A stretch of 13,513 nt of DNA, from NCBI GenBank assembly GCA_965602635.1, contig CBFCZU010000119.1, positions 1-13,513 of the forward strand, in the 5' to 3' direction. Origin of the DNA: CBFCZU01 sp965602635. GTDB lineage: Bacteria > Planctomycetota > Phycisphaerae > SM23-33. The position numbers and the translations under genes were made by a program. Below the pieces are notes generated by a model. The model searched no databases, had not been told where the DNA came from, and saw only the letters and a list, made by a program, of their open reading frames with translations. The first letter of the stretch is position 1. The number at the start of each line of letters is the position of its first letter. Shown here in pieces: positions 6,308-13,271 of the stretch.

Positions 6308-7918
6308 GTGGAAGGTTCCGAAGAAACGCGTGATCTGGTCGTTCGGGCTGCGTCTCCGGGCGGAGACGCGGCCGACAGGCTGACGGCCTTTGGAGAACTC
6401 GTGACTCGCTTTCAGGACATGGTGTACGGCTACGCCTACTCGATCCTGGGCCACTTCCACTTGGCCGAGGATGCCGCACAGGACGCGTTCATTACGGCGT
6501 TCCTGCGGCTGGAAGACCTGCGCGAGCCGGGCGCGTTCGCCGGCTGGCTGCGGCGAATCGTTCATACCGCTTGCGGTCGGCTGACGCGTCGGAAGGAGAT
6601 TCCCACGGCCCCTCTGGATGCGGCCGCCGAACCGGCCTCGAGGGCAGATGAACCTGCCCGGGTAGTCGAGAGGTCCGAAACGCGCGACCAGGTCCTCGGC
6701 GCGATCCGGCAGCTGCCGGATCCGCAGCGCGAAGCGACCACGCTGTTCTACATCAACGGGTACTCACAGAGCGACATCGCCGACTTCCTGGAGGTGCCGG
6801 TGAGCACGGTCAAGAACCGCCTGGCGGCCTCCCGCAGTCGGCTCAAGGAAAGGATGCTGAAGATGGTTGAGGAAACACTGAGATCGCATCGCCCCGGCCC
6901 CGAGCAGCGCAAGGCGATCATCGACGAACTGATGGGCCGAAAGACGCGGTTCGACCAAACGATATCCGCAAGCTGGGAGCCCTCCACCAAGTGGGCGGAC
7001 TGGTGGCACCAGCGCCGCATGGAGGATGTGCGCGCCAACGCCGCCAGCTACGGCGTCGAGCCGGATGAGTCCCTGCCGCGGATGTTGCCGGAGTATCAGG
7101 CGAGTAATACATTCCGCGATGATTTCAAGGACCTGCCCAGGCGGTGGGGGATTCCGGAAGGCACACGGCATACCTCTATGCGCGACCTCTGTCGGGACGT
7201 TGGGGCAACGCCCCTGGCCGTGTACCGTTGGGCGGCCGAGGGATTGCCCGTACTCCGCTATTTCCCCTGGTTGGCCTACGATGAATCCAAAGCGCGCGAG
7301 TGGATCGCATCGCGCGGCGTTCATCCGGATGAGCAGATGACCCCGACCGAGGCACGAGAGCCCCTCTTGCTGACGCTGCGGGCCCTGGCGGCGGGCGAGG
7401 CGTCACTCGCCGAGGCCAAGGGAGTTGTCTCTGCCTTGGGGACTTCCGTAATCAAACTCATCGCCGGCGTTTCCGACCTACGAGACCTGGCCTCGCACGG
7501 CCTGGACCCGCTGTGGACCGAGGTGTGGCAGGCACAGCAGCCAAGAGAGAAAATCGAGAATGCCAGCCGTTACGGTTTGTCCGAGCCGTCTGAAGACTGG
7601 CTCGGCATTCCTGCCGAGGTGGGGCGCGGCCGCGTCTTCGAGATCCGCGATCTCTGCCGACGACTGGAGGTGTCCCCCTTCGACGTCGTCCGGTGGACGC
7701 GGGAGGGGATGCCGTGTCTGCGGTGCAGTCCCTGGGTCCGCTGGGACGTGGAGCACGTGGCCGAGTGGGTCGCTCAGAGGGGCTCTCTTCCCGGCGACAG
7801 GCATACGGCCAAGGAGCTCGACTCGCTGGATGAGTTTCTCCTGGCGGCCGTTGCCAACGGGGACGGCTCGCCGGACGACGCCCGGGAGATCCTCAGCGGC
7901 TGGTTGGCGATGATGTAG
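6308..7918 (+). CDS. ECF sigma factor with internally duplicated C-terminal HTH extension
   Basis: A 536-residue protein, against about 160-200 for a standard ECF sigma factor. Region 2 spans ~28-95 (AEDAAQDAF, 53-61, is the region 2.2 signature). Region 4 spans ~127-180, with the helix-turn-helix at DIADFLEVPVSTVKNRL (156-172). After a linker, two related units follow. Each has an N-A-(A/S)-x-Y-G lead (from 244 and 418) and an RDLC...RW..EG.P.LR..PW...EW.A.RG core (from 292 and 447) resembling MerR/excisionase-type (HTH_17) DNA-binding domains. The GTG at 6308 is chosen because AGGTGG (6298-6303) lies 4 bases upstream. An in-frame ATG at 6290 has no good ribosome binding site. No anti-sigma gene is adjacent. 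The sigma identity is firm, and the extension's DNA-binding role is inferred. Confidence 0.9.
   Translation: MEGSEETRDLVVRAASPGGDAADRLTAFGELVTRFQDMVYGYAYSILGHFHLAEDAAQDAFITAFLRLEDLREPGAFAGWLRRIVHTACGRLTRRKEIPTAPLDAAAEPASRADEPARVVERSETRDQVLGAIRQLPDPQREATTLFYINGYSQSDIADFLEVPVSTVKNRLAASRSRLKERMLKMVEETLRSHRPGPEQRKAIIDELMGRKTRFDQTISASWEPSTKWADWWHQRRMEDVRANAASYGVEPDESLPRMLPEYQASNTFRDDFKDLPRRWGIPEGTRHTSMRDLCRDVGATPLAVYRWAAEGLPVLRYFPWLAYDESKAREWIASRGVHPDEQMTPTEAREPLLLTLRALAAGEASLAEAKGVVSALGTSVIKLIAGVSDLRDLASHGLDPLWTEVWQAQQPREKIENASRYGLSEPSEDWLGIPAEVGRGRVFEIRDLCRRLEVSPFDVVRWTREGMPCLRCSPWVRWDVEHVAEWVAQRGSLPGDRHTAKELDSLDEFLLAAVANGDGSPDDAREILSGWLAMM
7181..7450 (+). repeat. C-terminal unit 1 of the sigma factor (HTH_17-like)
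   Basis: This encodes residues 292-381. It aligns with residues 447-536 without gaps at a constant offset of 155. A hand count over the first 46 positions gives 22 identities, including R-D-L-C-R, R-W, E-G-x-P, L-R, P-W, E-W and R-G. The looser second half still matches at G363, S366, A370 and S375. The two copies differ widely at DNA level, so the duplication is old. Confidence 0.8.
7646..7915 (+). repeat. C-terminal unit 2 of the sigma factor (HTH_17-like)
   Basis: This encodes residues 447-536 and is the second copy of the duplicated unit. It ends exactly at the protein's C-terminus. A shorter lead segment begins at N418 (NASRYG), matching NAASYG at 244 in unit 1, which carries about 19 extra residues between lead and core. 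Confidence 0.8.
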
Positions 7919-7919
7919 A

Positions 7920-7932
7920 CACGCACGGCGTG
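7920..7932. terminator. Small hairpin in the convergent gap
   Basis: CACGC-ACG-GCGTG forms a 5-bp stem between the sigma-factor stop (7916-7918) and the oxidoreductase stop (7934-7936). Its position suits a bidirectional termination point, but there is no T-run on either strand. Confidence 0.25.
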
Positions 7933-7933
7933 C

Positions 7934-8965
7934 TCAGGCCGTCAAATCGACGGGCTGGCCGGTGCGGACCGACTCGTATCCGCCAAGGACCGCGCGGAGC
8001 GTCCGGCGCTCCGATCGTCCGCCGGTCAACGACTCGCGGTTCCCGGCAACCGACGCCATGAACTCCCGCATCTGCCGCACGAACGCGCCCGAGGCCTCGT
8101 CCGCGGCGTCCTCGGCGCACTCGATCGTTTCCCTGCCGTCGTCGGTGTGAATCTCCAGCTCGGCCGGCTCGCCGCGGCGAAGCAGCATCGTCCCGTCGCT
8201 GCCGAAGATCGCCGTGTCGCCGAACCGCTTGTAGCCGTGCAGCTCGGCGCTGACGGTCATCGTGGCCTCCGCGCCGCCGGCGAAGCTCAGCAGTGCCACG
8301 ATGGTCGCCTCCAGCGGGCTGGCGAACTTGTCCGACCGGACCTGGCGGGCGTAGATCCGCGTCGGCTCGCCCAGCAGAGCCCTGGCGACTGACATGTGGT
8401 GAATGCCGTTGAGCATCCAGATGCCGCTGCCGCCGACGGCCGGGTCCGCCAGCCACGCCCGCCGGCCCGGGTAGGCGTAAGTGTGCCGCCCCCGGGTGAT
8501 CGGGTTGATTCGCCCGCTGAGGACCTGCCCGATCTTCCCGGCCGCGATTGCATCGACCATCGCCAGCGTCGCCCGAGAGTAGCGCGCGCTCTCCGCCACC
8601 ATGAGCGTCGTGCCGGCCTGGTCGCAGGCCTGGATCATCGCGTCGGCGTCGGCGAGCGTCAGCGCCATCGGCTTCTCGACCAGCACGTGCCTGCCGGCGG
8701 TCGCGGCCTGCTCCGCCGCCTCGCGGTGGAGGTGGTGGGGCGTGCACAGCACCACGGCATCCGCCTCGGGGCAGGCCTCCAGGGCCGACGGCAGGTCGGC
8801 GAACGTGGCCTTGACGCCCAGCTCCGACGCCTGGCGGGCCAGATGGTCCGCATCGACGTCAACCAGCGCCGCCACCCGGCAGTCCACGCCTTGCCGCTGA
8901 AGCGCGCCGACCGCCCTGAAATGTGCCTCGCCCGCCCAGCCGATGCCAACGATGATGAGATTCAC
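7934..8965 (-). CDS. Gfo/Idh/MocA-family NAD(P)-dependent oxidoreductase
   Basis: A 343-residue cytoplasmic dehydrogenase of the glucose-fructose oxidoreductase / inositol dehydrogenase family. The Rossmann loop is IIVGIGWAGEAHF (4-16). The acidic residue after the second strand is D36 in LVDVDADHL. The catalytic-lysine motif is EKP (97-99, K98). The substrate-side motif GGSGIWMLNGIHH (178-190) keeps H189, but the aspartate usually four residues before that histidine is L185. The GTG start on the minus strand (8965) follows AAAGG, about nine bases upstream. It converges on the sigma gene and diverges from the membrane protein gene at 9204. The substrate is probably a sugar, sugar acid or cyclitol. 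It may act with the aminotransferase nearby, although it is not in that operon. Confidence 0.9.
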   Translation of the reverse strand: MNLIIVGIGWAGEAHFRAVGALQRQGVDCRVAALVDVDADHLARQASELGVKATFADLPSALEACPEADAVVLCTPHHLHREAAEQAATAGRHVLVEKPMALTLADADAMIQACDQAGTTLMVAESARYSRATLAMVDAIAAGKIGQVLSGRINPITRGRHTYAYPGRRAWLADPAVGGSGIWMLNGIHHMSVARALLGEPTRIYARQVRSDKFASPLEATIVALLSFAGGAEATMTVSAELHGYKRFGDTAIFGSDGTMLLRRGEPAELEIHTDDGRETIECAEDAADEASGAFVRQMREFMASVAGNRESLTGGRSERRTLRAVLGGYESVRTGQPVDLTA

Positions 8966-9063
8966 GGTGGATCGCCTTTCATGGAGTCCGCCTGACGGCC
9001 GGCCGCGCCCCGCGCCGCCGCTTGCCTATCCGTTTGAAAACGCCGCCGCCAGGAGTATCTCAC

Positions 9064-9079
9064 CCGGGATTTCCGGGAT
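9064..9079. repeat. CCGGGAT direct repeat upstream of a TATAAT box
   Basis: CCGGGAT occurs at 9064-9070 and again at 9073-9079, separated by TT (9-bp period). The same segment can also be read as the inverted repeat CCCGG-GATTT-CCGGG. It lies 11 bases before the TATAAT at 9090, where an activator or repressor could bind. Confidence 0.35.
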
Positions 9080-9089
9080 GAAATCCAAG

Positions 9090-9095
9090 TATAAT
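9090..9095 (+). promoter_or_regulatory. Consensus -10 box (TATAAT)
   Basis: An exact TATAAT in otherwise GC-rich DNA, 109 bases before the TTG start of the membrane protein gene at 9204. No convincing -35 hexamer sits 16-18 bases upstream. A second, weaker pair, TTGTCA (9136-9141) and CAGAAT (9158-9163) with 16-base spacing, lies closer to the gene. The divergent gap 8966-9203 contains no gene. Confidence 0.4.
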
Positions 9096-9203
9096 GATGC
9101 CGCATTTGGGCGCCCGAATACAGGCTAAGCCAGGCTTGTCAAACGCTCGAAGCGATACAGAATCGCGGATAGCGCCCAGCGAAGGTCACAGGGAAAGGCT
9201 TAT

Positions 9204-10406
9204 TTGGGAAATCCCACGCAAAGACTGTCCCGGGGTAGACGAATCCTCATGGCGGCAGTGGCGCTAGCCGCAGCCTCGGCCATCTGGCTGCCGTCGGTGC
9301 ATTTGCTCTACACCGGCGGCGCGGGGCCGGTCCTCCACCCCCAGGCTCTCTCGCCCAAGGCCCGGGGGCTGACTAGACGGCAGCTCCACATCTGGGCTAC
9401 TCCCGTCGCGGACGCGGATGCCGTCAGCATGCGCGCCACCAACGCCGAGTGGGATTTCATGGCCCGCAGCTTTGCGGTCTGGTCTCTGGCCAACGCTGCC
9501 CTGCGCGACCCGGCCATCAAGCCCGCCGCCCTGGAGACGATGGACCGCATCATTGACGATACCCTCCGACTGGAGGCCGAGCGCGGCATGTACTACTTCC
9601 TCATGCCGTACGCTCGAAGCAGGCCTTTCGTTATGCAGCCGGCGCGGAGTCTGTTCCTCGACGGGGAGATCGCCCTGATGCTGGCCGCCCGCCGAACCGT
9701 GGCTGAAAGGCCCGAGTACAGGCCCTTGCTGACCCGGCGCGTCAACGTCATGGTCGAGCGGATGCGGCAAGGCCCGGTACTCTCGGCGGAGAGCTACCCC
9801 GATGAGTGCTGGACCTTCTGCAACACCATAGCCCTGGCGGCGATCCGGTCGGCCGATTTCCTGGACGGCACGGACCATTCGGATTTCCTCCGCCGGTGGG
9901 TGCGCATGGCCAGGGAGAAACTCCTGGACCCGAAGACGGGCCTGCTGGTGTCCAGTTACTCGCTTGCCGGGACGCCTATGGACGGCCCGGAAGGCTCGTC
10001 CCTCTGGATGGCCATTCACTGCCTGGACCTGATCGACCAGCGGTTCGCCGCCCAGCAATACCAGCGGGCGAAGGAGCAGTTGGGCGGCAGCCTGTTGGGC
10101 TTCGGCTATGCCCGCGAGTGGCCGCGATCGCGGACGGGGCCGATGGACGTTGACTCCGGGCCGGTTGTCCCGGTCTTGGGCGCCAGTCCCTCCTCCAGCG
10201 GCCTGGCCCTGGTAGCGGCCGCCAGCCAAGCCGATAGGCCGTTCTACGCCTCGCTGACGGGGTCCCTGGAGCTGGTAGGCTTTCCGCGCAGCCGTCAGGG
10301 CCGGCTGAGGTATTGCGCCGCGAACCAGCTCGGGGAGGCCGTGGTGTTGTACTCGACCGTGCAGGGGCCGCTGTGGAACCGCATAAAGAAGGGCAGCCGT
10401 CCGTGA
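9204..10406 (+). CDS. Membrane-anchored linalool dehydratase/isomerase-like protein
   Basis: A 400-residue protein with a basic N-terminus (RLSRGRR, 7-13) and one hydrophobic segment (~14-36), so probably anchored with the rest outside the cytoplasm. The remainder is helical. A segment around residues 200-252 resembles the (alpha/alpha)6-barrel linalool dehydratase/isomerase (LinD) of Castellaniella, as recalled: F-C-N-T-I-A (205-210, C206 matching a LinD cysteine), D-G-T-D (221-224) and L-D-P-K-T-G...S-S-Y (241-252). D-V-D-S-G-P-V (315-321) is another strong motif. The actual substrate is unknown and linalool is not implied. The TTG start at 9204 has AAAGG (9194-9198) 5 bases upstream and supplies the basic n-region. 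An ATG at 9249 would remove it. The stop overlaps the next gene (GTGA). Confidence 0.75.
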   Translation: MGNPTQRLSRGRRILMAAVALAAASAIWLPSVHLLYTGGAGPVLHPQALSPKARGLTRRQLHIWATPVADADAVSMRATNAEWDFMARSFAVWSLANAALRDPAIKPAALETMDRIIDDTLRLEAERGMYYFLMPYARSRPFVMQPARSLFLDGEIALMLAARRTVAERPEYRPLLTRRVNVMVERMRQGPVLSAESYPDECWTFCNTIALAAIRSADFLDGTDHSDFLRRWVRMAREKLLDPKTGLLVSSYSLAGTPMDGPEGSSLWMAIHCLDLIDQRFAAQQYQRAKEQLGGSLLGFGYAREWPRSRTGPMDVDSGPVVPVLGASPSSSGLALVAAASQADRPFYASLTGSLELVGFPRSRQGRLRYCAANQLGEAVVLYSTVQGPLWNRIKKGSRP

Positions 10407-10732
10407 GCGAAGACGATGCCAGTCTGGCCCGCCGCAAGAGGCGCCTACCGCCGTTCGTTCCGGTCAGACTGCTCCTCTGCGCCGCGGCGCTGGCCGGGGC
10501 CTACTTGATCTGCCACGCGCTGGGTATGAGGGAGAATGTCAGCGTCCTGCCGATCATCGCCGGCGGGGGCTCGCCCGGGACCGGTGCGGCTGTCCTGGCC
10601 CTACTGTACGTGGCGCTATACCTGGGCTTCGTCATCGTGGTGCCGATCTTGTTCATCGCGTCAGTCATCTTCGCGGCACTGGCTGTGCTCTTCGGCCGCA
10701 GGCGCCCGGCTTCCAAGCCGAGGAGAATGTGA
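10403..10732 (+). CDS. Small membrane protein, function unknown
   Basis: A 109-residue protein with a basic N-terminus (RRKRR, 10-14), a hydrophobic segment at ~20-41, a Gly/Pro-rich loop (IIAGGGSPGTG, 51-61) and a long hydrophobic stretch at ~62-97, enough for one long or two short membrane helices. It ends in a basic tail. The GTG start at 10403 overlaps the preceding stop (GTGA), and AAGAAGGG (10386-10393) is the likely ribosome binding site. Coupling to the LinD-like gene suggests the two products are made together and may form a membrane complex. No family was recognised. Confidence 0.75.
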   Translation: MSEDDASLARRKRRLPPFVPVRLLLCAAALAGAYLICHALGMRENVSVLPIIAGGGSPGTGAAVLALLYVALYLGFVIVVPILFIASVIFAALAVLFGRRRPASKPRRM

Positions 10733-10738
10733 TACAAT
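10733..10738 (+). promoter_or_regulatory. Possible -10 box upstream of coaE
   Basis: TACAAT starts within the preceding gene's stop region, 51 bases before the coaE ATG. TTCCAA at 10711-10716, with 16-base spacing, is a weak -35 match. The same TACAAT word occurs before the first gene in the window. Confidence 0.3.
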
Positions 10739-10789
10739 CTGCGCGAATGAAGAACTAAGAGTCTGCAGCAGTGTGGCGGCGGGCACTTC

Positions 10790-11443
10790 ATGGCCACCTC
10801 GCACGAGGACACACCCGTGGAAGCGCAACCCCGCAAGCCGGTCATAGGTCTGCTTGGCGGCGTCGGGTCGGGCAAATCGACGGTCGCGGCCGAGTTGGCG
10901 GCGCTTGGCTGCGCGGTGATCGACGCCGACGCCGTCGGCCACGAGGTGCTCTCCGAGCCGGAGGTAAAGGCCGAGCTTGGGCGGCTCTGGGGCGAGGGCG
11001 TCCTGACGGCCTCGGGCGAGGTGGACCGCGAGGCGGTGGCGAAGATCGTCTTCGACTCGCCCGACGCGCTGGCGGCGCTCAACGCCCTGATGCACCCGCT
11101 GATGCGCGAGCGGATGGCCCGTCGGATCGCCGAGCTGTCGGGCGACGACGCCTGCCCGGCCGTGGTGCTCGACGCGGCGCTGCTGCTGGAGACCGACTGG
11201 CACGAGCTGTGCACGACGCTGGTGTTCGTCTCGGCCGGCGGCGCCGCCCGGGCCGAGAGGGTCGCCCGCCAGCGGCACTGGGATCGGGCCGAGCTGGAGC
11301 GGCGAGAAAAATCGCAAAAACCTCTGGACATCAAGCGGTCCGCCGCCGATCATATCTTAGACAACAGTTCCAGCTTGTCATACCTCCGCGAGCAGGTTCG
11401 TTCCGTCTTCCACCGGATTGCCGACGCAACGAACTGCCCTTGA
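10790..11443 (+). CDS. coaE: Dephospho-CoA kinase
   Basis: This enzyme catalyses the last step of coenzyme A synthesis, ATP-dependent phosphorylation of the 3'-hydroxyl of dephospho-CoA. The 217-residue product has the P-loop GGVGSGKST (23-31), the VIDADAVGHEVL segment (43-54) that binds substrate, the conserved HP (102-103), VVLDAALLLE (125-134), and the lid and C-terminal pattern QKPLDIKRSAADHILDN (176-192). Length is about normal for the family. The ATG at 10790 has only a weak ribosome binding site. The in-frame GTG at 10817 follows GAGGA (10805-10809) and would give a more typical N-terminus close to the P-loop, so the first nine residues are doubtful. The gene precedes rho on the same strand. 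Confidence 0.93.
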   Translation: MATSHEDTPVEAQPRKPVIGLLGGVGSGKSTVAAELAALGCAVIDADAVGHEVLSEPEVKAELGRLWGEGVLTASGEVDREAVAKIVFDSPDALAALNALMHPLMRERMARRIAELSGDDACPAVVLDAALLLETDWHELCTTLVFVSAGGAARAERVARQRHWDRAELERREKSQKPLDIKRSAADHILDNSSSLSYLREQVRSVFHRIADATNCP

Positions 11444-11460
11444 GGGCGGCTGCTTGAACG

Positions 11461-11502
11461 CTCTCGCGGGTTTCGCGGCGGGGCGCGAGGGTTCCCGCAG
11501 AG
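11461..11502 (+). promoter_or_regulatory. Long interrupted hairpin in the coaE-rho gap
   Basis: The outer stem pairs CTCT (11461-11464) with AGAG (11499-11502) and GCGGG (11466-11470) with CCCGC (11494-11498), bulging one C. After a 2/5 internal loop, TCGCG (11473-11477) pairs with CGCGA (11484-11488) around a 6-base loop. It starts 17 bases after the coaE stop and lacks a T-run. It could protect the coaE 3' end or act as a rho leader element. Confidence 0.45.
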
Positions 11503-11600
11503 GGCCGGGGCAGATAGCCTGAAACGGCGGGTCGAGCCGCATGCCTTTCTGGAACGATTTCGAACGAGTGACACCCCGCTGGGCTTTCAATCACCGAGAT

Positions 11601-11613
11601 TGCCGGGCCGGCA
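11601..11613. promoter_or_regulatory. 13-bp palindrome in the rho leader
   Basis: TGCCGG-G-CCGGCA is a perfect inverted repeat with a one-base centre, 60 bases before the rho ATG. It is too tight for an RNA hairpin, so a protein-binding site is the likelier reading. Chance occurrence in GC-rich DNA is also possible. Confidence 0.25.
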
Positions 11614-11672
11614 CGGTTGGAGATTACCCCGCCAGGTACATCCGGACTTTGTGACCAACAGAGGCAACAGTC

Positions 11673-13199
11673 ATGGCCAAGACAACCAAGACAACCAAGA
11701 CAACCAGGAAGACCAAGAAGACAGCGAACAACGACGCCGACAAGCCCGCCTCCCCGAACCGCAGGACAAGGCCGAAGGCCGGCAACCCCAGGACGAAGAC
11801 CGCCGAGGCGGACGAGCCCAAGGCCGACGAGGCCAACGCCCTCGAGGCCGAGACCGACGAGACCCAAGCCCAGGACGGGGCCGAGGCCGTCGGCGCCGAG
11901 CTCGACGAGGAAATGCACGCCAAGTATGAGAAGGTGAAGCGCGGCGAGCTGCACATCACCGACCTACAGAAGATGACCGTCGCCGAGCTGCACACGATCG
12001 CCAAGACGGAGGGGCTCACCGAGTACATCGGTCTGAAGAAGCAGGACCTGGTCTTCAGGGTTCTGCGCGAGCGGATACAGAAGGACGGCCTGATGTACGG
12101 GGAGGGGGTGCTGGAGATTCTGCCCGACGGCTTCGGCTTCCTTCGCAGCCCGGACTACAACTACCTGCCCAGCCCCGACGACATCTACGTCTCGCCCTCG
12201 CAGATCCGGCGCTTCGGCCTGCGGAACGGGACGATCATCGCCGGGCAGATACGCCCGCCCAAGGAATCGGAGCGCTACTTCGCCCTGCTGCGGGTGGAGG
12301 CGATCAACTACGACGACCCGAGCAAGCTCTCCGAGGCGATCAACTTCGAGGACCTCACCCCGTACCACCCGGAGAAGCGGATTTTCCTGGAGACGACCCC
12401 CGAGGAGCTGAACATGCGGGTGGTCAACCTTGTCACGCCGATCGGCTTCGGGCAGCGCATGCTGATCGTGGCCCCGCCGCGGACGGGCAAGACGGTACTG
12501 CTCCAGAAGATCGCCAACTCCATTTCGGCGAACCACCCGGCCGCCCACCTGATCATCCTGCTGATCGACGAGCGCCCGGAGGAGGTCACCGAGATGCAGC
12601 GGGCGACCACCGCCGAGGTAATTTCCTCGACGTTCGACGAGCCCTCCAGCCGCCACGTCCAGATCGCCGAGATCGTCATCGAGAAGGCCAGGCGAATGGT
12701 CGAGTTCCAGCACGACGTGGTGATTCTGCTGGACTCCATCACCCGCCTGGCGCGGGCGTACAACTCCGAGGTCCCGCACTCTGGCAAGATCCTCACCGGC
12801 GGCGTGGACGCCAACGCGCTTCAGAAGCCCAAGCGTTTCTTCGGCGCCGCCCGGAAGATCGAGGAGGGCGGCTCGCTGACGGTTATCGGCACGGCGCTGA
12901 TCGAGACCGGCTCGCGGATGGACGAGGTGATCTTCGAGGAGTTCAAGGGCACCGGCAACAGCGAGCTGCACCTCGACCGGCGGCTGGTTGACCGCCGCAC
13001 CTGGCCGGCAATCGACATCTCCCGCTCCGGCACGCGGAAGGAGGAGCTGCTGCTCGACGCGCAGGAGCTGAAGCTTATCTATCGCCTGCGGAAGGTCCTC
13101 TCCGAGATGAACCCCGTCGAGGCGATGGAGCTGCTGATCAGCCGCCTGGGCAAGTTCAAGACCAACGCCGAGTTCCTGATGTCGATGAGCTTCGACTAG
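11673..13199 (+). CDS. rho: Transcription termination factor Rho
   Basis: A hexameric RNA-dependent ATPase that terminates transcription. It has 508 residues, against 419 in E. coli. Residues 1-93 are an added tail, Lys/Thr-rich then acidic. The Rho N-domain spans ~95-132. The RNA-binding cold-shock domain has RNP1 DGFGFLR (152-158). The ATPase has Walker A APPRTGKT (267-274), E300 in DERPEEV, Walker B with D354 in ILLDSITRLARAYN, the Q-loop GKILTGGVDANAL (371-383) and the R-loop KIEEGGS (395-401). All core motifs are intact, so the protein should be active. The ATG at 11673 follows AGAGG (11660-11664). The structured 229-bp leader may support autoregulation, as known for rho in other bacteria. 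The downstream hairpin at 13228-13253 is a likely end point. Confidence 0.98.
   Translation: MAKTTKTTKTTRKTKKTANNDADKPASPNRRTRPKAGNPRTKTAEADEPKADEANALEAETDETQAQDGAEAVGAELDEEMHAKYEKVKRGELHITDLQKMTVAELHTIAKTEGLTEYIGLKKQDLVFRVLRERIQKDGLMYGEGVLEILPDGFGFLRSPDYNYLPSPDDIYVSPSQIRRFGLRNGTIIAGQIRPPKESERYFALLRVEAINYDDPSKLSEAINFEDLTPYHPEKRIFLETTPEELNMRVVNLVTPIGFGQRMLIVAPPRTGKTVLLQKIANSISANHPAAHLIILLIDERPEEVTEMQRATTAEVISSTFDEPSSRHVQIAEIVIEKARRMVEFQHDVVILLDSITRLARAYNSEVPHSGKILTGGVDANALQKPKRFFGAARKIEEGGSLTVIGTALIETGSRMDEVIFEEFKGTGNSELHLDRRLVDRRTWPAIDISRSGTRKEELLLDAQELKLIYRLRKVLSEMNPVEAMELLISRLGKFKTNAEFLMSMSFD
11677..11703 (+). repeat. 9-bp tandem repeat at the start of rho
   Basis: CCAAGACAA occurs three times in a row (11677-11685, 11686-11694, 11695-11703). 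It encodes the Lys-Thr-Thr triplets at residues 3-11. Because the unit is a multiple of three, changes in copy number would alter the tail length without a frameshift. Confidence 0.85.
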
Positions 13200-13227
13200 G
13201 GCCAGGGACGAGGCCATGAACCGATGG

Positions 13228-13260
13228 CGCGGCGGTCAATTGCGGCCGCCGCGTCTGTTT
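13228..13260 (+). terminator. Probable intrinsic terminator after rho
   Basis: CGCGGCGG (13228-13235) pairs perfectly with CCGCCGCG (13246-13253) around a 10-base loop, directly followed by TCTGTTT. It lies 28 bases after the rho stop and before the HAD gene. The T-run is interrupted, so efficiency is uncertain. Confidence 0.55.
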
Positions 13261-13271
13261 GCCGCCCGCCA

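Noticed and set aside
11964..13217. Minus-strand open frame of 417 codons opposite rho
   Set aside because: Rho is unmistakable on the plus strand, and the antisense frame shows no domain.
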